Positions 53,570 through 61,328 of a stretch of DNA of 64,000 bases are shown piece by piece; the stretch's first letter is position 1; each line of letters opens with the position of its first letter. This stretch comes from JBCCDY01 sp039030555 (GTDB lineage: Bacteria > Bacteroidota > Bacteroidia > Cytophagales > Cyclobacteriaceae), in assembly GCA_039030555.1 (NCBI GenBank), contig JBCCDY010000010.1, positions 62,001-126,000 on the forward strand, read 5' to 3'. The notes beneath the pieces are model-generated. The model searched no databases, was not told the origin of the DNA, and saw only the letters and a program-made list of their open reading frames with translations. The position numbers were made by a program, and so were the translations under genes.

Positions 53570-55576
53570 TTAATATTCCCTAAAAAGGCGGTCTTCAAGA
53601 TCTTCCAGCTCAACCTTTTCTTGTTCTTCCTGGAGATCGTATTCGATGACTTTAAACTCTGTTCTTCTGTTTTTTTGATGAGCAGCTTCTTTCGCCTCTT
53701 CAGAAATAAGTTGTTCTATTTCTGAATCCGGAATGATCAACTGGCTTTCGCCATAGCCTTTTGCTACTATCCTACTTGAGGATATCCCAGCTAAAACTAT
53801 ATAGTCGACAGCTGACTGAGCTCTTCTTTGAGAAAGATCTTGGTTGTACGTGTCCGTTTGCCTGCTATCAGTATGTGAACTTAGTTCAATTTTTATTTCC
53901 GGATTATCACTAAGAACAGCCACTAGTTTATCAAGCTCACGTGCAGCATCTTCGCGAATGTTTGCTTTATCCAAATCGTAATAGATGTTATCTAGTACGA
54001 TCGCTTTATCAACAATGATCTTATCCAGGACTAGTGTTGTATCGAAATAAACATTTGTTACAAATTCTTTGAGGGTATCTGTCCTAATTGATCTTCCTTC
54101 TGTTGAATAAAGTAATCGTGTAGTAAAATAAGATTGTTTTTCCCCGAACAAAATGTACTCTGATTCAGGATCTAATCTAAACCTAAATTGACCTGCTTCA
54201 TCTGTATCCACAAAATCCAGTTGGTTATCCTCGTCATCAAGCAATCTTAATTTCACGTCGGCCAAAGGTACTTTAACCCCATCTTCTCTAGTGGTCATAG
54301 TTACACCATCTAACCAATAGTTTACTACTTTGATGTTAGGATCATGATTCACGAAAGAATAGATGTCATCATCACCTTCTCCACCCTCTCTGTTTGAGCT
54401 AAAAAAGCCTTTGTTTGGGGCAATCATAAACCATCCAAAATCATCATCCGTAGAGTTTACCGGCCTTCCGATATTTTCAATTGAAATTCTTCCCCTGGAC
54501 CGTTCCGCTACAAATATATCGAGCCCACCTAGACCAGGGTGACCATCGGAGGCGAAGTACAATTTTGCATCTTCCGAAACGAAAGGGAACATCTCATTTC
54601 TTTGGGTATTGATGACGGGTCCCACATTTTTCACTTTTCCCCATCTACCATTCCTATTGAGGTGCGCCACCCAAATGTCCGTTCCTCCAAATCCTCCTTT
54701 TCGGTTTGAAGCAAAATACAATGTATTTCCTTCTCTATTGAATGAGGGACTAGACGTCCAGGAGTTCTTTTCATTGATATTCATTAAAGAAGGCTCGGTC
54801 CACTGGTTATTCCGATACCTTGAGATATATAAATTAACATCGTCAGTACCTTTTCTTTTTCCTGAATTGCCTCGTGCGAAAATGATTGTTTTGCCATTAG
54901 GCGAGAGGGCAAGAGTTCCCTCGTTCACCCCATAAGTATTGATAAAACCTCCAACACTTTGTGATGTGCTGCCATCTACATTCAGGTCATCAGTTTTAGC
55001 AACATAGATATCGGAAAAGTTAGAACCCGTGGCTTTATATATTTTGCCATCCTCTCTGGTAGAGGTGAAATAAAATTTTCCATCATTCACAAAAGGGGAA
55101 TACTCAGCGTTTTTAGAGTTTATGGACTGCACATTATTGATTTCAAAGTAATTCGTCTTATCGGTGATGATATTTTCAATAACATCAAGATTATCCATCT
55201 CCCGGGAAGCCATAGTATAGAACTTTCCTTCCTCAGCACTGGCAAGGAAGCTTGAAAACTCTTCTCTTGCTTTTTTATATTCTCCCTGATGTCTTAGAGA
55301 ATAGGCGTAATAAAAAGAGGAGGCTTGTTTATTGTATCCTAGATCGTAAGCCTTTTTATAGTACTCAGCAGCTTCTTCAAGTCTGTTTGATAATCGATAT
55401 GATTCTCCAATCTTGAAAAGAGCCTCACCAGAATACTTGGGGTTTGAAGAGAGTTTTTCAAATTGCTCTATAGCAACATTATACTCTCCGTTTTGAAATT
55501 TTTTATTCGCGTTTTTTAGTGGACTGCATCCATAAATAACGCTTAAGAGGCACAACAAAAAAAATAGACGCGTCAT
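53570..55576 (-). CDS. OmpA-family lipoprotein with TPR, WD40-like and carboxypeptidase-regulatory-like domains (PorE-like)
   Basis: About 668 residues from the ATG at 55576 (MTRLFFLLCLLS; an ATG at 55624 adds 16 residues). Lipobox IYGC (Cys17). Domain order: TPR-like helices (about 20-130), PD40/WD40 beta-propeller blades (GKFYFTSTREDGKIY; TLYFASNRKGGFGGTDIW), a regulatory-like fold (LADVKLRLLDDEDNQLDFVD), and a C-terminal OmpA domain (ELSSHTDSRQTDTYNQDLSQ). This is the order of PorE of the type IX system, but similar proteins serve other roles, so it is only PorE-like. It heads the purM transcript. Confidence 0.8.
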   Translation of the reverse strand: MTRLFFLLCLLSVIYGCSPLKNANKKFQNGEYNVAIEQFEKLSSNPKYSGEALFKIGESYRLSNRLEEAAEYYKKAYDLGYNKQASSFYYAYSLRHQGEYKKAREEFSSFLASAEEGKFYTMASREMDNLDVIENIITDKTNYFEINNVQSINSKNAEYSPFVNDGKFYFTSTREDGKIYKATGSNFSDIYVAKTDDLNVDGSTSQSVGGFINTYGVNEGTLALSPNGKTIIFARGNSGKRKGTDDVNLYISRYRNNQWTEPSLMNINEKNSWTSSPSFNREGNTLYFASNRKGGFGGTDIWVAHLNRNGRWGKVKNVGPVINTQRNEMFPFVSEDAKLYFASDGHPGLGGLDIFVAERSRGRISIENIGRPVNSTDDDFGWFMIAPNKGFFSSNREGGEGDDDIYSFVNHDPNIKVVNYWLDGVTMTTREDGVKVPLADVKLRLLDDEDNQLDFVDTDEAGQFRFRLDPESEYILFGEKQSYFTTRLLYSTEGRSIRTDTLKEFVTNVYFDTTLVLDKIIVDKAIVLDNIYYDLDKANIREDAARELDKLVAVLSDNPEIKIELSSHTDSRQTDTYNQDLSQRRAQSAVDYIVLAGISSSRIVAKGYGESQLIIPDSEIEQLISEEAKEAAHQKNRRTEFKVIEYDLQEEQEKVELEDLEDRLFREY

Positions 55577-55704
55577 ATGCACAAAATTAGCCTTTAAGCC
55601 TTTTAAGTTAATATAAAGTTGCAATAGGATTGATCAATACAACAAATATTAATCCAGTTTTAATTGAATCAACTTCTGAATACTATTAGCGAATAATACG
55701 TTTT

Positions 55705-56211
55705 TTAGATCGATACGTTTTCCCCCTGAACAAAATACTTGCCCAGCCAGGAGTCTTTGACCGGTATTTTCCAGTCAGTAGTCAAATCCTTTTTTTGTTG
55801 GATGAGGTTGTTAAATAAGTTTGAATGTTCATTAATCAAACCTTCTTTTATATCCTTTTTAAGAACATTTAAATCTTTTACGATCACTTTCGAATCTATA
55901 TCAAGAGCTACTTTGGTTCTATCGAGGAAGCTTAGTTTATATTCTTCTTCTGCGGATCTTATAAAAGTAACTGATTTATCTATGGAGCAGCCAGTAGCAC
56001 CTGCGTGAGATTCATCTAAAGCAATAATTAAAAAATGATCGTACCTAAAATCAATAGAAGCTTTAAGATCGGCACCGTGAGCAGCCCATCCGCTTAAAAA
56101 AACTTTTCCTTTTTCTAATATTTTTTGCTGGACATCAAGCTCGACAGCCTTATTGGATTGATAAATCCATATCCTAGAATGACCTGCTATGTTATCGAAA
56201 TCAATTACCAT
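55705..56211 (-). CDS. Conserved protein of unknown function, often mislabelled as an ABC transporter ATPase
   Basis: 168 residues, no signal peptide or membrane helix, alpha/beta composition. SGWAAHGADLKASIDFRYDHFLIIALDESHAGATGCSIDKS is the best-conserved region, with a Cys in ATGCSIDKS. There is no Walker A or B motif, so an ATPase role is not supported. It follows the CCG-domain gene with a 12-base gap and is last in a three-gene unit of Fe-S proteins. Function unknown. Confidence 0.7.
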   Translation of the reverse strand: MVIDFDNIAGHSRIWIYQSNKAVELDVQQKILEKGKVFLSGWAAHGADLKASIDFRYDHFLIIALDESHAGATGCSIDKSVTFIRSAEEEYKLSFLDRTKVALDIDSKVIVKDLNVLKKDIKEGLINEHSNLFNNLIQQKKDLTTDWKIPVKDSWLGKYFVQGENVSI

Positions 56212-56223
56212 TTTCTCTATTCC

Positions 56224-57024
56224 CTATAAACCTTGTTTTTCTGCTATTAGTTCTGCAAGATCTAAGACCTTCACCTCAGCTTCTTTTTCCTTATTCTTCA
56301 CCCCATCCGACATCATCGTCATACAAAAAGGACATGCTGCTGCAATAATGCCAGCACCTGTTTCCAGAGCTTCTTCAGTACGTTCAATATTGATCTCTTT
56401 GTTTCCAGGTTCTGCATCTTTAAACATCTGTGCTCCACCTGCACCACAACATAAGCCTTTAGTTCTGCACCTTTTCATTTCTACTAGGTCTGCGTCTAAT
56501 GCTTCTAGAACTTTTCTAGGTGCTTCATATACATTATTCGCCCTTCCCAAATAACAAGAATCATGGTAGGTGATTTTCTTTCCACTAAAAGAATTTCCAT
56601 CCTTCATTTTAATTTTTCCTTCATCGATCAGATTTTGAAGAAAAGTAGAATGATGCACGACTTCGTACTCACCTCCTAATTCAGGATATTCATTTTTTAT
56701 GGTGTTGAAGCAATGCGGGCAGGCAGTTACTATTTTTTTTATGTTGTAGCCATTCAGAACCTGAATGTTGCTAACCGCCTGCATCTGGAATAAAAATTCA
56801 TTACCAGCTCTTCTGGCTGGGTCTCCCGTGCACGTCTCTTCCGGGCCGAGAACCGCAAAATTAATTCCTACCTCGTTCAATATTTTGGTGAAGGCTATGG
56901 TTACTCTTTTATATCGATCATCATAAGAGCCAGCACATCCTACCCAGAAAAGTATTTCTGGCTCTTTACCTGAAGAGGCCATTTCGGCCATTGTTGGAAC
57001 TTTATATGATTTAGATTCACTCAT
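56224..57024 (-). CDS. CCG-domain Fe-S oxidoreductase subunit (heterodisulfide-reductase B-like)
   Basis: 266 residues. Two cysteine-rich CCG domains: CPHCFNTIKNEYPELGG in the first and TYHDSCYLGR, then CRTKGLCCGAGGAQM and ACPFCMTMM, in the second. These bind a non-cubane [4Fe-4S] cluster. Such proteins partner with a membrane Fe-S protein to pass electrons from donors such as lactate, glycolate or glycerol 3-phosphate. It follows the dicluster membrane subunit by only 4 bases. The donor is not identified by sequence. Confidence 0.88.
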   Translation of the reverse strand: MSESKSYKVPTMAEMASSGKEPEILFWVGCAGSYDDRYKRVTIAFTKILNEVGINFAVLGPEETCTGDPARRAGNEFLFQMQAVSNIQVLNGYNIKKIVTACPHCFNTIKNEYPELGGEYEVVHHSTFLQNLIDEGKIKMKDGNSFSGKKITYHDSCYLGRANNVYEAPRKVLEALDADLVEMKRCRTKGLCCGAGGAQMFKDAEPGNKEINIERTEEALETGAGIIAAACPFCMTMMSDGVKNKEKEAEVKVLDLAELIAEKQGL

Positions 57025-57028
57025 TTTT

Positions 57029-58357
57029 CTAGCTTTGTTTTAACTCTTCGGACCAATTGAATCGATCTTGTGCCGAAAATTTCCAGGGTGCAAAATTAGT
57101 CTCCACATTCTGAAACATAGAATTCCAGGATGCGGGACTACCAGATTCTTCCATCGAAACATACCTTCTCATTTGAAGAATAATAGATAGAGGATCAATA
57201 TTTATAGGGCAAGCTTCTACGCATGCATTGCAAGAAGTACATGCATTAATTTCTTCCCTTGTAATGTAATCATCTCCTAAAAGTGACTTGCCGTCTTCCA
57301 GTCCCTTACCCCCTTTTTCAAGACTTGCCCCGACTTCTTCCATTCGGTCTCGGGTATCCATCATAATTTTTCTAGGGGAAAGTTTCTTGCCCGTTAAATT
57401 TGCCGGACATTCTGAAGTACACCGGCCACACTCTGTGCAGGAGTAAGCGTCCATTAAGTTTTTCCAGCTGAGATCATTTATATCCTTTGCGCCAAATCTT
57501 GCAATCTCCGCTGGCGGAGCCTGGGTATCACCACTAGATAATCCCAACATGCTTTTTACCTCCGTGGTGACTTCGTCCATATTTTTCATTTTCCCTTTTG
57601 CTAGTAGATTTGAAAAATATGTGTTAGGGAAGGCTAGTGCTATATGAAGATGCTTGGAATAGGTTACATAAACAGCGAATGCAAATATTCCTAATATGTG
57701 TATCCACCAGGCTACTCGTTCAACTACAACCAAAGATGAATTATTAAAGCCTTCGAATAGAGGAATTAACGTGGCACTAAAAATGAAAGTACCCGTTTGA
57801 GGATAACCCGCTACATTTCTACCTTGAAGAATTTGATCTGTAGCATTCATTGAAAGAATAGCGAACATTAAAAAGATCTCTATTACGAGAATCAGGTTGG
57901 CATCTAAGGCGGGCCAACCCAGCATTTCAATTTTTTTGAATCGATCAATATTCAATACATTCCGTCTTATGAGGAAAACAAGGCAAGCTAGTACCACCAA
58001 TACAGCTAAGAACTCAAAGAAATTGAGAAGGAAATTATAAGCTCCTCCCAGTAAGGGAGCGAACAGTCTGTGTGTTCCCAGTATTCCATCTAGTATAATT
58101 TCAAGAACTTCAATATTGATTAGTACAAAACCAATATAGATCATGAAATGAAAAATTGCCGGAATGATCCTTTTAAACATTTTCTTTTGACCAAAGGCTA
58201 CCAGAAGCATCATTTTAATTCTCTCAGAAGCATTATCATAACGATCTACACTTCTGCCAAGAAGAATATTCTTCTTGATGCGGCTAACCCTTTTGTACAG
58301 GAAAAAGGATGTTATGCCTAGCGCAATGAGAAAAGCTATTTGTGATATTATTGCCAT
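57029..58357 (-). CDS. Membrane Fe-S protein with two 4Fe-4S clusters (HdrC/GlpC-like)
   Basis: 442 residues. Six or so N-terminal membrane helices of the NarI-like cytochrome-b type (about 1-260), then a ferredoxin-like domain with CTECGRCTSECP and CTSCNACVEACP, two classical [4Fe-4S] motifs. It pairs with the CCG-domain gene (4-base gap) to make a membrane electron-transfer complex, perhaps feeding the quinone pool. Heme-binding histidines may lie in the membrane part but were not traced. Confidence 0.88.
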   Translation of the reverse strand: MAIISQIAFLIALGITSFFLYKRVSRIKKNILLGRSVDRYDNASERIKMMLLVAFGQKKMFKRIIPAIFHFMIYIGFVLINIEVLEIILDGILGTHRLFAPLLGGAYNFLLNFFEFLAVLVVLACLVFLIRRNVLNIDRFKKIEMLGWPALDANLILVIEIFLMFAILSMNATDQILQGRNVAGYPQTGTFIFSATLIPLFEGFNNSSLVVVERVAWWIHILGIFAFAVYVTYSKHLHIALAFPNTYFSNLLAKGKMKNMDEVTTEVKSMLGLSSGDTQAPPAEIARFGAKDINDLSWKNLMDAYSCTECGRCTSECPANLTGKKLSPRKIMMDTRDRMEEVGASLEKGGKGLEDGKSLLGDDYITREEINACTSCNACVEACPINIDPLSIILQMRRYVSMEESGSPASWNSMFQNVETNFAPWKFSAQDRFNWSEELKQS

Positions 58358-58400
58358 GAGAAAGCTTTGATTTTAACAATCTCTAATTTTAGTCAAAAGT

Positions 58401-58431
58401 TTTGGACGAACCATAAAAATATCTAGTTTTG
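58401..58431 (+). promoter_or_regulatory. Promoter of tRNA-Phe
   Basis: TTTG at 58401-58404 (-33 element), 19 bases, then TAGTTTTG at 58424-58431 (-7 element TAnnTTTG). This is an exact match to the Bacteroidota sigma consensus and lies 14 bases before the tRNA start. Confidence 0.65.
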
Positions 58432-58445
58432 CAACCACTTTTTCA

Positions 58446-58518
58446 GGTGCTGTAGCTCAGGTGGTAGAGCATCGGACTGAAAATCCGTGAGTCGGTGGTT
58501 CGAGTCCACTCAGCACCA
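58446..58518 (+). tRNA. tRNA-Phe (anticodon GAA)
   Basis: 73 bases. Acceptor stem GGTGCTG/CAGCACC, D-arm GCTC/GAGC, anticodon loop CTGAAAA giving GAA, T-arm with TTCGAGT loop. Position 27-43 is a U-U mismatch, and T-stem position 49-65 is a G-U pair. CCA is not encoded. Confidence 0.95.
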
Positions 58519-58521
58519 CCC

Positions 58522-58551
58522 AACCCCGTTTCTTTTGAAGCGGGGTTTTTT
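58522..58551 (+). terminator. Intrinsic terminator after tRNA-Phe
   Basis: AACCCCG (58522-58528) and CGGGGTT (58541-58547) make a 7-bp stem, loop of 12 bases, followed by TTTT. The convergent pseudouridine-synthase stop codon lies at its edge, so the structure may serve both directions. Confidence 0.7.
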
Positions 58552-59335
58552 ATTTAAAGTGCTTCAACCTAATAATCTCTTTTAGGGTAAGATAACGCCA
58601 TTTCCCTCTCGGCAGATCTTTTTTTGTAAGTCCGGCGTACATAACCCGATCGAGTCTGATTACGTCATATCCCAGGCTTTCAAAAATCCGTCTAACAATT
58701 CTATTTCTTCCTAAATGGATTTCTATACCTATCGTACGTTTATGTTTTTCGATAATCGCCAGGTTGTCAACAAATGCCTTTCCGTCTTCCAAAGTAACTC
58801 CGGATGCAATTTTTTCGAAATCAAGATCATCTAACGGTTTGTCTAGTTCAACTTGGTAGAGTTTTTTAATATTATTGGAAGGGTGTGATAGCTTATCAGC
58901 CAGCTCACCATCATTGGTGAAGAGTAAAAGTCCGGTAGTTTGTCTATCTAAACGGCCAACCGGATAAATCCTTTCATCACAGGCTTTTTCTACTAGTTGC
59001 ATGACTGTCTTTCTGTTTTGTGGATCATCAACGGTTGTTATGAAATCTTTTGGCTTGTTTAAGAGCACATATCTTAGCGCTTCAGATTTCAAAGCCTTTC
59101 CTTTATAAGATACTTTATCAGAGCGAAGAACTTTGTAGCCGAGCTCTCTAATAATTTTTCCGTTGACTTTTATAGACCCTTCGGCTATGAGTTTATCTGC
59201 ATCTCTTCTAGAGCAAACTCCTGCATTAGCTATAAACTTGTTTAATCTTATCTCCTCAGATTCGGAAGGAACTTTTTTACTATTCTTGTTATCAGTCCAC
59301 TTACTGGGATTTTTGCCTGGGTTCTTTCTTTGCAT
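58550..59335 (-). CDS. rluB: RsuA/RluB-family rRNA pseudouridine synthase
   Basis: 261 residues. A basic N-terminal tail rich in Lys/Asn/Ser (1-28), then an S4 RNA-binding domain (RLNKFIANAGVCSRRDADKL), and the catalytic domain with PVGRLDRQTTGLLLF, catalytic Asp130. It converts a uridine of ribosomal RNA to pseudouridine. RluB (23S) fits slightly better than RsuA (16S) in length, but the two are not separated by sequence here. Confidence 0.85.
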   Translation of the reverse strand: MQRKNPGKNPSKWTDNKNSKKVPSESEEIRLNKFIANAGVCSRRDADKLIAEGSIKVNGKIIRELGYKVLRSDKVSYKGKALKSEALRYVLLNKPKDFITTVDDPQNRKTVMQLVEKACDERIYPVGRLDRQTTGLLLFTNDGELADKLSHPSNNIKKLYQVELDKPLDDLDFEKIASGVTLEDGKAFVDNLAIIEKHKRTIGIEIHLGRNRIVRRIFESLGYDVIRLDRVMYAGLTKKDLPRGKWRYLTLKEIIRLKHFK

Positions 59336-59414
59336 GTTACAAATCTAAGGATATGAATTCACTTCATATCATAAAGTAATTTTTGATCGCTAAGGCATTC
59401 AACTTTAAAAAATA

Positions 59415-59422
59415 TACTTTTG
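59415..59422 (+). promoter_or_regulatory. Candidate -7 element (TACTTTTG) of rmuC
   Basis: TACTTTTG fits TAnnTTTG, followed by CA, 38 bases before the rmuC start. No TTG is seen at the expected -33 spacing. Confidence 0.35.
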
Positions 59423-59460
59423 CAGGTCAGCATCGTATTTGTTATTTCAGACACGTATAA

Positions 59461-60738
59461 ATGAGTGTAGTTTTTCTTCTATTAGGGCTAATTATTGGAA
59501 TAGCATCAACTTTTTTGGTCTTAAGGTCAAAGATGAATTCTACCGAATCGATCAATGTGGAAAAAGAATCTATTCTGGAAAAAGAATCGACTAATCTAAA
59601 AGCTGAGCTAAAAGACGAACGCTCCAAGGTGTTAAATTTAAGCTCAAAGCTTTCGAGTACAGAGACTCAGATTTCGAATCTCGAAGAAAAGCTAAAAACA
59701 CAAAGAAGTGAGTTTGAGGATTTAAATCAGAAGTTTTCGAAGGAATTTCAGGTACTTGCGAACAATATACTTGAAGAGAAGAGTAAAAAATTTACGGATC
59801 AGAACAAGCAAAACCTGAACGATATTTTAGTTCCTCTCAAAGAGAAAATCGTTCAATTTGAAAAAAAAGTTGAAGATAATAGTAAGGAGAGTACTGCCAG
59901 ACACGCCTCTTTGAAGGAGCAGTTATCTCAACTGAGAGATCTAAATCAAAAAATTACTAAGGAAGCGGAAAACTTAACCAAAGCGCTTAAGGGAGATACA
60001 AAAGCTCAAGGAAATTGGGGGGAATTCATTTTGGAAAGTATCCTCGAAAAATCAGGCTTGGAAAAAGGTAGGGAATACTTCACTCAGGAATCGTATACAC
60101 AAGAAGGCCGAAGATATAGGCCCGACGTTATTGTTAAATTACCCGATAGTAAAAGCGTTATTATTGATTCGAAGGTATCACTAATCGCTTACGAAAGATA
60201 TGTTGGCCTTGAGGAAGGAGTTTCCAAGGAGCAGGAACTAAAATCACATTTACTTTCTATTAGAAAACATCTTAAAGATTTAAGCGAAAAAGAATATCAA
60301 TCCCTCGAAGAAGTTGGTAGTCTGGACTTCATCTTGATGTTTATCCCCATTGAACCAGCTTTCTCCTTGGCCGTACAAAATGATTCCAGCCTTTTCAACG
60401 ATGCTTACTCCAAAAATATAGTTATTGTTAGTCCTTCAACTCTGATCGCAACCTTGAGGACGATTGCCAACATCTGGAAGCAGGAATATCAAAACAGGAA
60501 TGCGTTGGAAATTGCTCGCCAAAGTGGAGCTTTATACGATAAATTTGTTGGCTTTACTGAAGATCTGAAAAAAATTGGGAGCCATCTCGATATTGCACAA
60601 AGAACTTATCAGGATGCGGGTAAGAAACTATACACAGGCTCAGGTAATATTGTGAAGCGTATACAAAACATAAAAAAACTTGGAGCTAGTACCGAAAAAA
60701 CGATAGATCAAAAACTTTTAGATAGAGCGGAAGAATAA
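59461..60738 (+). CDS. rmuC: DNA recombination protein RmuC
   Basis: 425 residues. An N-terminal membrane segment (VVFLLLGLIIGIASTFLVL) then a coiled coil (about 30-180), and the RmuC nuclease-like domain: GNWGEFILESILEKSGLEKG, RPDVIVKLPDSKSVIIDSKVS, and LMFIPIEPAFS. It is thought to limit DNA rearrangements at inverted repeats. The PD-(D/E)xK-like Asp and Lys are in VIIDSKVS. Followed by the DUF4293 gene 3 bases later. Confidence 0.92.
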   Translation: MSVVFLLLGLIIGIASTFLVLRSKMNSTESINVEKESILEKESTNLKAELKDERSKVLNLSSKLSSTETQISNLEEKLKTQRSEFEDLNQKFSKEFQVLANNILEEKSKKFTDQNKQNLNDILVPLKEKIVQFEKKVEDNSKESTARHASLKEQLSQLRDLNQKITKEAENLTKALKGDTKAQGNWGEFILESILEKSGLEKGREYFTQESYTQEGRRYRPDVIVKLPDSKSVIIDSKVSLIAYERYVGLEEGVSKEQELKSHLLSIRKHLKDLSEKEYQSLEEVGSLDFILMFIPIEPAFSLAVQNDSSLFNDAYSKNIVIVSPSTLIATLRTIANIWKQEYQNRNALEIARQSGALYDKFVGFTEDLKKIGSHLDIAQRTYQDAGKKLYTGSGNIVKRIQNIKKLGASTEKTIDQKLLDRAEE

Positions 60739-60741
60739 CAT

Positions 60742-61206
60742 ATGATACAACGAATACAAACTCTTTTCTTAATTGGGGTCATTATTTTAATGGGTCTGTC
60801 TATGGTTTTCGGTCATTGGTTCGGGGCCAATGACTCCACCTCACTTCGAATTTTTTCTTTTTTTGCAATACAAAGCTCTGGGCCAGATAATTCGCAAATA
60901 CTATATCCTTATACATGGATCGGTATCTTTGGAAGTTTATCAATTTTGGTTGCTGTAATAGAAATTTTTCTATTCAAAAACCGTCTTTTGCAAATGAAAT
61001 TAGGTCTTCTAAACAGTCTATTGATCGGCCTATGTGTTGGATCTTCCTTATTCTTAGTCTGGAGAGCTCAGAACGATTTAGGAGCATACGGATCCTATGA
61101 ATACGGTGTTTTTTTCCCGCTGGCAGCTATTATCTTAAATCGCTTTGCGACCAGGTTTATTAAAAAAGATGAAGATTTGATTCGTTCGGTTGATCGAATT
61201 CGGTAA
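60742..61206 (+). CDS. DUF4293-family four-helix membrane protein
   Basis: 154 residues with four helices, starting MIQRIQTLFLIGVIILM, the typical DUF4293 opening. The remainder alternates helices and short polar loops and ends with a charged tail. Function unknown. It is next to rmuC with 3 bases between, so cotranscribed. Confidence 0.75.
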   Translation: MIQRIQTLFLIGVIILMGLSMVFGHWFGANDSTSLRIFSFFAIQSSGPDNSQILYPYTWIGIFGSLSILVAVIEIFLFKNRLLQMKLGLLNSLLIGLCVGSSLFLVWRAQNDLGAYGSYEYGVFFPLAAIILNRFATRFIKKDEDLIRSVDRIR

Positions 61207-61328
61207 AGAGAAGGTTACTAAATCATATTTTTTCGTATTCAGGAACACGCGTTATAAATCTTTTTGTAATTTGAAATATTAATCTCAGGGATTTTTGATT
61301 AATTGACTGAGGTGATTAAAAAGGTGTT

